NCBI GenBank assembly: GCA_023667315.1
Contig: JAMPAI010000002.1
Coordinates: 248,001 to 312,000 of the forward strand
DNA: 64,000 bases
From: Ruminococcus flavefaciens
GTDB lineage: Bacteria; Bacteroidota; Bacteroidia; Bacteroidales; P3
Direction of reading: 5' to 3'
Position 1 is the stretch's first letter. Each line of letters opens with the position of its first letter. Below the pieces are notes generated by a model that saw only the letters and a list, made by a program, of their open reading frames with translations, did no database searches and was not told the DNA's origin. Below are positions 20,154 to 29,900 of the stretch, one piece after another. The position numbers were made by a program, and so were the translations under genes.

Positions 20154-20167
20154 TAAATGTTGTTGAT

Positions 20168-21001
20168 ATGACTAAAATGCACGCAATTAAACTTTTTGAA
20201 GAAAAAAAAGTTCGCTCGGTATGGGATAGTGATACCGAAGATTGGTATTTTTCAATAGTGGATGTGATTACAGTATTGACAGAAAGCGTCAATCCGAATG
20301 ATTACATAAAGAAAATGAAGAAAAGGGACGGGGAACTTGCAAAAGGATGGGGACAAATTGTCACCCCCCTTTCTCTTGACACACCGGGCGGCAGACAACG
20401 CTTGAACTGCGCCACTGCCGAGGGGCTTTTCCGTATTATTCAATCCATTCCCTCCCCCAAGGCAGAACCTTTTAAACGATGGATGGCACAAGTGGCGGCG
20501 GAGCGCCTCAACCAGGTGCAAGACCCCGAATTAAGCATCGAGCAGGCAATAGCGGACTATCGCCGATTGGGTTATTCAGAGAAATGGATTACACAACGTA
20601 TCCGCAGCATAGAGGTACGTAAAGAACTTACCGATGAATGGCGGCGAGGCGGCATCAGTGAAAATCAAGAATTCGCTTCGTTAACAGATATCATCTTGAA
20701 ACAATGGAGCGGCAAGCAAACCAAACAATACAAGCAATTCAAGGGGCTAAAGAAAGAAAATCTGCGTGATAATATGACCAATTTGGAATTGGCTCTTAAT
20801 ACCCTTGCCGAGGTTTCGACCACTGAAATATCGCGTGCGGAAAACCCGTATGGCTTTAATGAAAATGCCAATGTGGCGCGGCGTGGCGGAAATATCGCTA
20901 AAAACGCCCGCAAACAATTAGAGGCTCAGACAGGCCGTTCGGCTTTATCTCCAGAAAAAGCCAAAGATTACCTTTTACCTCAACCTAAAAAGTACCAATA
21001 G
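20168..21001 (+). CDS. BRO-N / phage antirepressor-like protein
   Basis: A 277-residue protein whose N-terminal 110 residues (KLFEEKKVRSVWDSDTEDWY then FSIVDVITVLTES) fit the BRO-N fold found in phage antirepressors and in many Bacteroidetes chromosomal proteins. A charged alpha-helical region follows (DYRRLGYSEKWITQRIRSIE) and then a C-terminal part with conserved LTDIILKQWSGKQTKQYKQ. The family binds nucleic acid; chromosomal copies are of unknown role, and some resemble the DNA-damage-inducible DinD proteins. Start chosen from the -7 box just upstream. Its AT-rich DNA and solitary position next to other small accessory genes suggest a mobile origin. Confidence 0.65.
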   Translation: MTKMHAIKLFEEKKVRSVWDSDTEDWYFSIVDVITVLTESVNPNDYIKKMKKRDGELAKGWGQIVTPLSLDTPGGRQRLNCATAEGLFRIIQSIPSPKAEPFKRWMAQVAAERLNQVQDPELSIEQAIADYRRLGYSEKWITQRIRSIEVRKELTDEWRRGGISENQEFASLTDIILKQWSGKQTKQYKQFKGLKKENLRDNMTNLELALNTLAEVSTTEISRAENPYGFNENANVARRGGNIAKNARKQLEAQTGRSALSPEKAKDYLLPQPKKYQ

Positions 21002-21075
21002 CCGTTATACGGAAATCCACGGTTTGTATCAAAAAATCCGAAATTCGGGTAAACGGATAATTTTCTCTAATTTAC

Positions 21076-21101
21076 TATATTTGCGCACCTTAGTATATTT
21101 G
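21076..21101 (+). promoter_or_regulatory. Tandemly duplicated -7 box upstream of the envelope redox operon
   Basis: TATATTTGCGCACCTTAG is followed directly by TATATTTGCACACCTTAA, placing two consensus TAnnTTTG boxes (21076-21083 and 21094-21101) exactly 18 bp apart. The second is 20 bp before the start codon at 21122. This looks like a local duplication of a promoter element. Confidence 0.55.
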
Positions 21102-21121
21102 CACACCTTAACTACTACATT

Positions 21122-22618
21122 ATGTTGCGCAAAATCAGAATTACGCTGGCGGCGCTGTTCTTTGCCTTGATTACGCTGCTGTTCCTCGATTTTACGGGAA
21201 CGCTGCACGCCTGGTTCGGATGGCTCGCCAAAATCCAGTTTTTGCCCGCCGTCCTGGCTTTGAACGTGGGCGTGGTCGTTGCCCTGGTGCTGCTCACCCT
21301 GCTGTTCGGGCGCGTTTACTGCTCCGTTATCTGCCCCCTGGGTGTGTTTCAGGACATCGTGTCCTGGATCAGCGGCAAACGCAAGAAACACAGGTTCCGC
21401 TTTTCGTATTCGCCCGCCAAAAAATGGCTCCGCTACACGGTGCTGGTGCTTTTTGTCATCGCCCTTGTGGCCGGTATCGGTTCTTTCGTGGCCTTGCTCG
21501 CCCCCTACAGCAGCTACGGACGCATCGCACAGAACCTCTTCGCCCCGCTCTGGCAATGGGGCAACAATTTCCTGGCCTATCTGGCCGAACGCGCCGACAG
21601 CTACGCCTTTTACCGCACCGATGTATGGATCAAGAGCCTGCCCACCTTTATCGTGGCGGCGGTTACCTTCGTGGTGTTGGTAGTGCTGGCATGGCGCAAC
21701 GGCAGAACCTACTGCAACACGATATGCCCCGTGGGCACGGTATTGGGCTTCCTTTCCAAATTCGCCCTTTTCCAGCCCGTTATCAACAAAAACAAATGCA
21801 ACGCCTGCGGCCTGTGCTCGCGCAAGTGCAAGGCTGCCTGCATCGACGGCAAGAACCATCTGATTGACTACAGCCGCTGTGTGGCCTGCATGGACTGCAT
21901 CGACACCTGCCAGCACGGCGCCATCCAATATCGGCTCCGCTACGGTAAGAAAAACACGCCGGTTCAGGCCGAAAACAAACAAGAAGTGGACACCGCCCGC
22001 CGCGGTTTCCTTACCGGCGCCGGATTACTTCTCGGTGCCACCGCGCTCAAGGCTCAGGATAAGACGGTGGACGGCGGCCTGGCCACCATCCTCGACAAGA
22101 AGATTCCCGAACGGCAGACCCCGATCGTACCGCCCGGCGCGCAAAGCCTCGAACACCTGCGCCAGCACTGCACCGGCTGCCAGCTCTGCGTGTCGGCCTG
22201 CCCCAACGGCGTGCTCCGCCCCTCCTCCTCGCTGATGTCGCTCATGCAGCCCGAATCCTCTTACGAACGCGGGTACTGCCGCCCCGAATGCACCAAGTGT
22301 TCCGAAGTATGCCCGGCCGGTGCCATCCTCAAGATAGACCCCGCGCAGAAATCGTCCATCCAGATAGGCCATGCCGTATGGGTAAGGCAGAACTGCCTGC
22401 CGATAGAAAAAGGCGTTACCTGCGGCAACTGCGCCCGCCACTGCCCCACCGGCGCCATCACGATGGTGCCCTCCGACCCCGAGGACGAGTATTCGGTAAA
22501 GATTCCCGCCGTGAACGAAGAACGCTGCATCGGCTGCGGAGCCTGCGAGAACCTTTGCCCCGCCCGTCCCTTCAGCGCCATTTACGTAGAAGGCCACGAG
22601 GTTCACAAAACCATTTAA
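21122..22618 (+). CDS. Membrane polyferredoxin (NapH-like) fused to a ferredoxin domain behind an internal Tat-like motif
   Basis: The 498-residue protein begins with NapH/NosR-like membrane helices (residues about 5-30, 45-70, 110-140, 175-200). These carry the paired Cys motifs CSVICPLGVFQDI and CNTICPVGTVLG, then two 4Fe-4S motifs CNACGLCSRKCKAACID and CVACMDCIDTCQHGAI. Near residue 290 comes RRGFLTGAGLLLGATALKA, which has the form of a twin-arginine signal in mid-protein. Four more cluster motifs follow (CTGCQLCVSACPNG, CTKCSEVCPAG, CGNCARHCPTG, CIGCGACENLCPA). The likely role is transfer of electrons from the quinone pool or cytoplasm to a periplasmic acceptor. It is the first gene of a four-gene operon; the next gene starts 12 bp downstream. 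Family membership is secure; the partner is inferred from neighbours. Confidence 0.82.
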   Translation: MLRKIRITLAALFFALITLLFLDFTGTLHAWFGWLAKIQFLPAVLALNVGVVVALVLLTLLFGRVYCSVICPLGVFQDIVSWISGKRKKHRFRFSYSPAKKWLRYTVLVLFVIALVAGIGSFVALLAPYSSYGRIAQNLFAPLWQWGNNFLAYLAERADSYAFYRTDVWIKSLPTFIVAAVTFVVLVVLAWRNGRTYCNTICPVGTVLGFLSKFALFQPVINKNKCNACGLCSRKCKAACIDGKNHLIDYSRCVACMDCIDTCQHGAIQYRLRYGKKNTPVQAENKQEVDTARRGFLTGAGLLLGATALKAQDKTVDGGLATILDKKIPERQTPIVPPGAQSLEHLRQHCTGCQLCVSACPNGVLRPSSSLMSLMQPESSYERGYCRPECTKCSEVCPAGAILKIDPAQKSSIQIGHAVWVRQNCLPIEKGVTCGNCARHCPTGAITMVPSDPEDEYSVKIPAVNEERCIGCGACENLCPARPFSAIYVEGHEVHKTI

Positions 22619-22630
22619 ACTGCAAGAAAG

Positions 22631-24061
22631 ATGAGCGAACAAGATAAGAACAACGGAATGAACCGCCGCCAGTTTTTAGGCCGTTTGGGAGCCGGGGCGG
22701 CCGTATCCACGCTGGCCTTGTCGGGCTGCGCCCCCAAAACGGGAAAAAGCACCGCCGGTCAAGGCGAGATTCCCACCGACAAGATGACCTACCGCACCAA
22801 TCCAACCACGGGCGACAAGGTGTCCATTCTCGGCTACGGCTGCATGCGCTGGCCCGACGTGGAAGGCGGGGTGGGTCGCGGCGATGCCGAACTCGACCAG
22901 GAAACCATCAACCGCCTGGTGGATTACGCCATCGAGCACGGGGTCAACTATTTTGACACCTCTCCGGCCTATTGTCAAGGGCGTTCCGAACGCGCCACAG
23001 GCATTGCCCTGAGCCGGCATCCGCGCGACAAGTATTTCATCGCCACCAAGCTCTCCAACTTCGCCCCCAGCACCTGGAGCCGGGAGGCCTCGATGGAGAT
23101 GTACCGCAACTCGTTCAAGTACCTGCAGACCGACCACATCGACTACATGCTGCTGCACGCCATCGGCATGGGCAACGACGGCATGAAGGAGTTCGAGGAA
23201 CGCTACCTCAACAACGGCATGCTCGATTTCCTGGTGGAGGAACGCAAGGCCGGACGCATCCGCAACCTCGGTTTCTCCTATCACGGCGACATCGCCGTAT
23301 TCGACCGCGCCCTGGCCGAACACGACAAATACCAATGGGACTTCGTGCAGATCCAGCTCAACTACCTGGATTGGAAACACGCCAAGGAAATAAACGAGCG
23401 CAACACCAACGCCGAATACCTCTACACCGAACTCGAAAAACGCGGCATTCCCGCCGTAATCATGGAGCCGCTCTTGGGCGGACGTCTGTCAAAGGTGCAC
23501 GACCATGTGGCCGCACGCCTCAAACAGCGTGAACCCGAACGGAGCGTGGCCTCGTGGGCCTTCCGTTTCGCGGGCACTTTCCCGGGCGTGCTCACCGTGC
23601 TCAGCGGCATGACCTATATGGAACACCTGCAGGACAACCTGCGTTCCTACGCGCCCCTGCAGCCGCTTTCCGATGAGGAGATGCACTTCCTCTACGACAC
23701 GGCCGACATGATGATGCGCTACCCCACCGTGCCCTGCAACGACTGCAAGTACTGCATGCCCTGCCCCTACGGCATCGATATTCCGGGCATCCTGCTGCAC
23801 TACAACAAATGCGTGAACGAAGGCAACCTGCCCGAAAGCAGGCAGGCGGAGAACTACCGCAAGGCAAGGCGCGCCTTTTTGGTGGGCTACGACCGCAGCG
23901 TTCCCAAGCTGCGCCAGGCCGACCACTGCATCGGCTGCAACCGCTGCGTTCACCACTGCCCGCAAAGCATCGACATTCCCAAGGAGCTGCAGAAGATAAA
24001 CGACTTCGCCGAGTTCCTCAAGCAAGGGCTCGACCTGGTGCCGGCCCTGCAAAAGGCATAA
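22631..24061 (+). CDS. Tat-exported aldo/keto reductase with C-terminal 4Fe-4S domain
   Basis: A 476-residue protein. Its N-terminus has a twin-arginine motif (MNRRQFLGRLGAGA) followed by a lipobox (LALSGC), so it should be folded in the cytoplasm, exported and lipid-anchored in the envelope. Residues about 55-360 form an aldo/keto reductase barrel (ILGYGCMRWP, YFDTSPAYCQGRSE, LLHAIG). The C-terminal 110 residues bind iron-sulfur clusters (CNDCKYCMPCPYGIDIPG and CIGCNRCVHHCPQSIDIP). Such AKR-ferredoxin fusions are common in anaerobes, but Tat export is remarkable because NADPH is not available outside the cytoplasm. The upstream membrane polyferredoxin is the obvious electron donor. Substrate unknown. 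Confidence 0.85.
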   Translation: MSEQDKNNGMNRRQFLGRLGAGAAVSTLALSGCAPKTGKSTAGQGEIPTDKMTYRTNPTTGDKVSILGYGCMRWPDVEGGVGRGDAELDQETINRLVDYAIEHGVNYFDTSPAYCQGRSERATGIALSRHPRDKYFIATKLSNFAPSTWSREASMEMYRNSFKYLQTDHIDYMLLHAIGMGNDGMKEFEERYLNNGMLDFLVEERKAGRIRNLGFSYHGDIAVFDRALAEHDKYQWDFVQIQLNYLDWKHAKEINERNTNAEYLYTELEKRGIPAVIMEPLLGGRLSKVHDHVAARLKQREPERSVASWAFRFAGTFPGVLTVLSGMTYMEHLQDNLRSYAPLQPLSDEEMHFLYDTADMMMRYPTVPCNDCKYCMPCPYGIDIPGILLHYNKCVNEGNLPESRQAENYRKARRAFLVGYDRSVPKLRQADHCIGCNRCVHHCPQSIDIPKELQKINDFAEFLKQGLDLVPALQKA

Positions 24062-24064
24062 CTC

Positions 24065-24487
24065 ATGGCGGAACTGTTCGATCTCCTGCAACAAAGCGGC
24101 TTTTCCTTAGCGATAAAAAACAAGGGGAAAGTGAAGACCTTCGGCGGACGCGGGGTATCCGACCTGTACCGGCTCTACACCCGGACACCCGAAATACTGC
24201 AAGACGCCGAGGTGGCCGACAAGGTGGTGGGCAAGGCCGCGGCCGCCCTGATGATACTGGGTGGCGTGCGCAAACTCAGCACGGGAACCGTAAGCCGTCT
24301 GGCGCTCGACCTGTTGAAGGACTACCCCGTGGAGGTAAGTTTCCGGCAGGAGGTGCCGCACATCATAAACCGGAACAAAACCGGCTGGTGTCCCATGGAA
24401 AGCCGCTGCAAGGATTTGCAAACACCCCAGGCCTGCCTGCAAGCCGTTGCCGATTTTATCCTTTCACAAACAACAAAACCTCAATAA
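24065..24487 (+). CDS. DUF1893 domain protein
   Basis: This 140-residue protein starts 3 bp after the aldo/keto reductase stop. The segments GFSLAIKNKGKVKTFGGRGV and DKVVGKAAAALMILGGV match DUF1893, a small family with a cytidine-deaminase-like fold (structure known from Thermotoga TM1506). Family function is unknown. Three cysteines near the C-terminus (WCPMESRCKDLQTPQAC) could bind metal or form disulfides. There is no signal peptide, so it is probably cytoplasmic, unlike the products on either side. Its tight placement in the operon suggests a role in assembly or regulation of the redox module. Confidence 0.75.
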   Translation: MAELFDLLQQSGFSLAIKNKGKVKTFGGRGVSDLYRLYTRTPEILQDAEVADKVVGKAAAALMILGGVRKLSTGTVSRLALDLLKDYPVEVSFRQEVPHIINRNKTGWCPMESRCKDLQTPQACLQAVADFILSQTTKPQ

Positions 24488-24491
24488 CCAA

Positions 24492-25049
24492 ATGAAAAGA
24501 TTCATTTTATTTCTCGCCCTGTTGGGGCTTATCGGATTGGGAAGCGCGCACGCGCAGAGTTTCAAGGCCGAAAAAATGCTTATCGTCTATTATTCATGGG
24601 GCGGCAACACCAAGGCCGCGGCCGAGATAATCCAAAAGGAAACGGGTGCCGAAATGTTCGAGCTCAAAACGCAGAAGGCCTATCCCGAAGACTACCAGGA
24701 GCTGCTTAAGGTGGCCAAGAGTGAAATCGACACCAAGAAGTATCCCGCCCTGCAGGCCATGCCCAAGAATCTCGAAAAGTACGACGTGATTTTTGTGGGA
24801 ACGCCCAACTGGTACAGCACCATGGCTCCTGCCGTAAGCGAATTTCTGGCTAAAGCCAATATCGGCGACCAGATCGTGGTGCCTTTCGTTACCCACGGCA
24901 GCGGCGGCATGGCCAACTGCGAGACCGACATGCAGGCCGCCTGCCCCAAGGCCATGTTCCTCAAAGGCATTGCCATGAACGGTTCCAACGCCAAAAACGC
25001 CACTGTAAGCATTCAGAAGTGGCTTAAGGAATTAGGCTTGGAAAAATAA
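24492..25049 (+). CDS. Secreted (periplasmic) flavodoxin
   Basis: The 185-residue protein begins with a Sec signal peptide (MKRFILFLALLGLIGLGSAH, probable cleavage after AHA). I chose the ATG at 24492 for that reason. The mature part is a flavodoxin fold: MLIVYYSWGGNTKAAAE is the FMN phosphate loop and VGTPNWYSTMAPAVSEFL the second FMN-contacting loop. Exported flavodoxins are uncommon outside Bacteroidetes and some Firmicutes. It is the last gene of the redox operon and could shuttle electrons between the membrane polyferredoxin and the exported aldo/keto reductase. That electron path is inference. Confidence 0.85.
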   Translation: MKRFILFLALLGLIGLGSAHAQSFKAEKMLIVYYSWGGNTKAAAEIIQKETGAEMFELKTQKAYPEDYQELLKVAKSEIDTKKYPALQAMPKNLEKYDVIFVGTPNWYSTMAPAVSEFLAKANIGDQIVVPFVTHGSGGMANCETDMQAACPKAMFLKGIAMNGSNAKNATVSIQKWLKELGLEK

Positions 25050-25083
25050 ACGACTTTCATTTTTTGAAACAAGGCGGATTTTG

Positions 25084-25091
25084 TACATTTG
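25084..25091 (+). promoter_or_regulatory. -7 promoter box (TACATTTG) with a leader hairpin
   Basis: TACATTTG fits the consensus, 96 bp before the dehydrogenase start at 25188. A 7-bp hairpin (TCGCCTT/AAGGCGA) follows within the leader near 25099-25116. Confidence 0.45.
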
Positions 25092-25187
25092 TAAATTCTC
25101 GCCTTGAGAAAGGCGAAATTCCCCATGCGAGGATTCCGTCTTTTTTATGCGCTGATTTTTCGAGAGACACCGAAACAAAACAGACAT

Positions 25188-26120
25188 ATGAAAATTCTCA
25201 TCACTCACCAGATACCCAGGGCTCCCTTCATAAATATGCCCGCCGACTGGGTCATCACCTTTCCCGAGGAGGGGAAAACCAATTTCTCGCCGGAAGAACT
25301 GATTGAACTGATTCCCGATTACGAAGCGATGATCTCGTATTTTACCGACCCCCTGCCCAACGAGGTGATCGACGCCGCCAAGCGTCTCAAGATCATTTCC
25401 AACTTCGGCGCGGGCTTCAACAATATCGATATCGAATACGCGCGCAGCAAAAGGATCGCCGTCACCAACACGCCCGCAGCCGTCTGCAATCCCACGGCGG
25501 AACACACCATGGGGCTGATGCTGGCCGTTAGCCGCCGTATCGGCGAGATGAACATCAAGATCCGCCTGCAGAAGGAAGCCCTCTGGAAAACGAACGTGCT
25601 GGGACACACCCTGGAAGGCAAGACCCTGGGCATTATCGGCATGGGCAGAATCGGACAGAACCTGGCCAAGAAAGCCGAAGCCTTCGGCATGAAGATCGTT
25701 TACTGCAACCGCAACACCGAAGTGCCCGGCTACCAAAGGCTGAGCATGGACGAATTGCTGGAAACGGCCGACGTTATCTCGGTTCACGTGCCGTTGACGG
25801 CCGAAAACACCAAGCTTATCGGCAAGAAGGAATTTGCCAGGATGAAGGCGTCGGCTTACTTCATCAACACCTCGCGCGGCCCCGTGGTGGACGAGGACGC
25901 CTTGGCGAACGCGCTCGAAACGGGCGAAATCGCCGGTGCGGGACTGGATGTTTTCGAAAAGGAACCGGCGGTAAACGAACGCTTGTACAAACTTTCGAAC
26001 GCGGTTTTGGTGCCGCACTTAGGCACCGCCACCCACGAGACCCGCGAAGCCACGAGCAAGGAAGCGCTCTACAACATCATAAACTTCTTCGCCCGCAGCC
26101 CCACGAACGTGGTCAACTAA
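25188..26120 (+). CDS. D-2-hydroxyacid dehydrogenase (NAD-dependent)
   Basis: A 310-residue enzyme of the D-2-hydroxyacid dehydrogenase family. The NAD-binding motif GIIGMGRIGQNLAKKAEAFG is near residue 150. Catalytic residues appear as Arg in NTSRGPVVDE, Glu in GLDVFEKEP, and His in VPHLGTATHET. The sequence resembles glyoxylate/hydroxypyruvate or phosphoglycerate-type reductases; substrate cannot be fixed without alignment. No ACT domain is present, so it is not the long form of SerA. ATG at 25188 is taken because the upstream extension would cross the promoter box. Its terminator lies inside the 3' end of the convergent sirtuin gene, and the two stop codons overlap. Confidence 0.85.
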   Translation: MKILITHQIPRAPFINMPADWVITFPEEGKTNFSPEELIELIPDYEAMISYFTDPLPNEVIDAAKRLKIISNFGAGFNNIDIEYARSKRIAVTNTPAAVCNPTAEHTMGLMLAVSRRIGEMNIKIRLQKEALWKTNVLGHTLEGKTLGIIGMGRIGQNLAKKAEAFGMKIVYCNRNTEVPGYQRLSMDELLETADVISVHVPLTAENTKLIGKKEFARMKASAYFINTSRGPVVDEDALANALETGEIAGAGLDVFEKEPAVNERLYKLSNAVLVPHLGTATHETREATSKEALYNIINFFARSPTNVVN

Positions 26121-26872
26121 TCGGCCTCACTTAAAAGACGGCGGCAGAGTTCGGGCATCCCCTCTGCCGCTTTTTTTTGTATAAAGTGCACCGGATTGGC
26201 GATGTGGCTCGTATCGGGACTGCCCGGATCCACCAGATAGACCGGAATGTCCTTGCGCACGGCCATCACCAGTGCCGCCGCCGGATAAACGGCTAAAGAA
26301 GTGCCGCACACGATAAGGATATCGGCCGTGGAGGCGATGCGGCAGGCCGGATCGTAATTGGGCACCGACTCGCCGAAAAACACCACGTGCGGGCGCAAGA
26401 GGTCGCCGTATTCGTCTTTGGCTTCCAAGCCTTCTTTCCATACCGAGGCGTAATCGTCCACATCGGTGCCGTTCTCAACGGCTCGGGCGGCTTCCTGCCA
26501 ACCGGGAATGGCATAGATGCGGTCGGGGTCTTTCATGGAACGCAGCTTGCTCAGCTCACCGTGCAGGTGGGTGATGCGGGTGCTGCCCGCCCGCTCGTGC
26601 AGGTCGTCTATGTTTTGGGTAATCACCTCCACCTGATACTTGCTCTCCAGGGAGGCGATGGCCGTGTGGGCGGGATTGGCGCGCTTCTGCAACAGCTCGC
26701 GACGGCGGATGTTGTAGAACTCAATCACCGTGGGGCGGTTCACGGCCAAGGCCTCGGGCGTGCAGACGTCTTCTATCCTGTAGTTGGCCCAAAGGCCATC
26801 CGAATCTCTAAAAGTGGCGATGCCGCTGTCGGCGCTCACGCCGGCACCGGTAAATACAACGATTTTCTTCAT
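26117..26872 (-). CDS. SIR2-family NAD-dependent deacylase without the zinc cysteines
   Basis: The 251-residue sequence has the sirtuin NAD-binding motifs GAGVSADSGIATFRDSDGLW at the N-terminus and TQNIDDLHERAG, and the catalytic histidine in HLHGEL. The four-cysteine zinc site expected between HGEL and RPHVVFFGE is absent; the segment reads SKLRSMKDPDRIYAIPGW instead. Other Bacteroidetes sirtuins, as I recall, also lack these cysteines. The protein would remove acetyl or longer acyl groups from lysines. It stands alone, convergent with the dehydrogenase gene, and contains that gene's terminator in its last codons. Confidence 0.85.
   Translation of the reverse strand: MKKIVVFTGAGVSADSGIATFRDSDGLWANYRIEDVCTPEALAVNRPTVIEFYNIRRRELLQKRANPAHTAIASLESKYQVEVITQNIDDLHERAGSTRITHLHGELSKLRSMKDPDRIYAIPGWQEAARAVENGTDVDDYASVWKEGLEAKDEYGDLLRPHVVFFGESVPNYDPACRIASTADILIVCGTSLAVYPAAALVMAVRKDIPVYLVDPGSPDTSHIANPVHFIQKKAAEGMPELCRRLLSEAD
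26141..26178 (+). terminator. Intrinsic terminator inside the convergent sirtuin gene
   Basis: GCGGCAGAG (26141-26149) pairs with CTCTGCCGC (26162-26170), followed by eight T. It ends the plus-strand dehydrogenase transcript yet is read as coding sequence of the minus-strand sirtuin gene. Confidence 0.8.
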
Positions 26873-26951
26873 GATGTTTTTGATTTGTCAACTGGGTTTC
26901 TCCAAGTGGTTTTCTATATCCTTTTCTCGAAACCGCAGGCTGAATACAATC

Positions 26952-29900
26952 TTACAATTCCCCTCCCACTCCCTTAAACTTCTCAATAAACGCGGATATC
27001 TTTTCAAAAACCTTACGCTTTTTTGTCAGGTACTGCGGATTCAACGGACTCATCCTCGGCAATATGCCATTAAAGTCTATACCGTTTTCACTCGCAAATT
27101 CACGTTTCAGAGAAACCTCTAGGTAATGTTTGGCTTCTTTTTCATTCAAACTTTCACTCGCAATCAATTCTGACGCCTCTTCTTTCTGCTTTACTTGTGC
27201 ATATTCAAAAAAAGCTTCTATAACACCTGTCTTATCCGTTATAGAATCTAAATTAGTTTCATTAATAAAACCGACAATCAGGCTCTCTTTTGCCCTATTG
27301 CCAACACTTGCACGAATGATACGACGGACTTCTTCTATCAGCGAAGATTTGTCCATTTTTTTCTTATTGTGCTCAAAAATAAGTTCAAGAATATAGTCAA
27401 GGTTTATTTCCTGCGATTTAAGCAAATCTATTTCAAATACAACATCATCCCAATCAATCTTTGATTTCTCGGATTGTGCCCCACTTTTTTCCCGTCTCAG
27501 CCAGTCTCGAATATCGTTATATGTGGACCTGTAATCCTGTATTGTTCGCTCCGCCGGCATTTTCAGTTTTTGCATCGCCGCAATATCCTCATCGGAAACA
27601 AAATACTTGCTCTTGAAACCTTCTATTGCTTTCGGATCATTCAAGTTAAGTGTTTGAAATGCTTTAAGCGCGGTAAACTCGTCGTAATTCTGCAAGATAT
27701 TCTCCACACGCAAATACTCTCCAAATAGCTTTACGAACGCCTTTTTGTCCTCTTCCGTAGCTATATGGTCCGTATCGGGGAATTTGGCACTCAACTCTTT
27801 TACTATTTCGATATATCCCCTGTGCGCCTCTCCTGATGCACTGTCTTTAAAACCCTCCAGATATTCTTTGTATCTCTTTTCAAGCACAACCTTCCTCATA
27901 TCCTTATTCTTATCTCCGAATAAGGTAATGGCATCAATCGTGGGCTGCTCCAGATTTCTAAAGGTTACAATATTCCCGAATGTCTTGGAGGAATCATATA
28001 TTCTGTTTGTACGCGAAAAAGCCTGTATCAATCCATGATAACGCAAGTTCTTGTCCACAAACAACGTATTTAGCGTGGGGGCGTCAAATCCCGTCAAGAA
28101 CATACCCACCACAATTACAAGATCAACTTCTTTATTCTTGACCCTCTTGGCTAAATCACGATAATAGTTCTGGAACTCCCTGCTGTCAACGCTATAATTT
28201 GTCCTGAACATAGCGTTATAGTCGTCTATGGCCTTCGTCAAAAACTCCTTGGCGCTGAGATCCATGGCCGAGGGTTCAAAATTTTCATCTGGGATTTCGC
28301 CTTTTGCGGCTTGTTCTTCGTTAGCGGCAAAAGAAAATATGGTTGCAATCCTTAACGGTTTCTCACAATCCTTTTGCAATCGGCATAATTCGTCATAATA
28401 GCATTTGGCGGCATCTACGCTACTTACGGCGAACATAGCATTAAAACCTTTGTTTCCCCCTTGATTGCGATGTGTCTTAATCCTGAAATTTTGCAAGATG
28501 TATTGGGAGATTTCCGTGATACGGGTCGGGTGAAGCAATGCCTTTTTATTCTCTGCCGCACTGAGTTTTGCTTCATCAAGTTCTGTTTCTATATGTTTGA
28601 AACGAGGCCGGACATCATTGTAATCCACCTTGAACTTCAACACTTTCTCATCTCGGATGGCATCGGTAATCACATACGAATGCAATTCCCTGCCGAATAC
28701 ACTGGCGGTCGTTTCCGAACCATTTGCATTTTCCGGAAATATGGGGGTTCCCGTGAAACCGAACTGGTAATATCTTTTGAATTTCTTTTTCAAAAGCTTT
28801 TGAGCCTCCCCAAATTGAGAACGATGACACTCATCGAAAATAAAGACCACCTGTTTATGATAAACAGGCAGATTATCCTCGCTCTTCATCAGGTTATTCA
28901 GCTTCTGAATCGTGGTAACGATAATCTTGTTGTCTTCTTTATCGATATTCCGCCTCAAGCCGGCCGTACTTTCCGAACCGTTGACACTATCAGGCGAAAA
29001 TCGCTGATACTCCTTCATGGTCTGATAGTCCAGATCCTTACGGTCCACAACGAAAAAGACTTTGTCTATAAAGCCAAGCCCGGTTGCCAATCGGGCGGCC
29101 TTGAAACTGGTGAGCGTTTTCCCTGATCCGGTCGTGTGCCAGACATATCCCCCCGCATCAGGCACCGACCACCTTTTTGCCTGATATGAACTCCTGATTT
29201 TCCATAACATCCGCTCTGCGGCTGCAATCTGATACGGACGCATGATGAGCAACGTATTATTGACATCAAAAACCGAGTAAGTGAAAATGATGTTCAGCAA
29301 AGTGTTCTTTTGGAAAAAGGTTCCGGTAAAATCCTTAAGGTCTTTTATCAAGGTATTGTCCGCCTTTGCCCAATTCATCGTAAAGTCGAAACTGTTTTTG
29401 TTGCGCTCTACCGTATTGGCAAAATAACGGCTGTCCGTTCCGTTTGATATGACAAACACCTGAATATACTTGAAGAGTGAATTATCGGTATTTAAACTCT
29501 CCTTGGTATATCGGTGCACTTGGTTGAATGCCTCACGGATGGCGACACCGCGTCTTTTCAATTCAATCTGTACCAATGGCAAGCCATTGACCAATATCGT
29601 GACATCGTAACGGTTCGCTTGGGTTCCGGTCTGCTCAAATTGAGAAATCACCTGAACCTTATTCCTGGCAATACTTTGTTTGTCTGCAATATAGATATTC
29701 TTGATGTGACCGTCGTCAAATACAAAATCGTAGATATGGTTATCATGAATCTTACGTGTTTTATCTACAAGAGATTCGCCCGGTTTGTCCAGATATTCCT
29801 CCACAAACCTTTTCCATTCAGTCTCGGTAAAAACGACATCGTTTAAAGCCTCTATCTGCACTCTTGCATTAGCCAACAAGGCTTCGGGGGTAGCCATATC

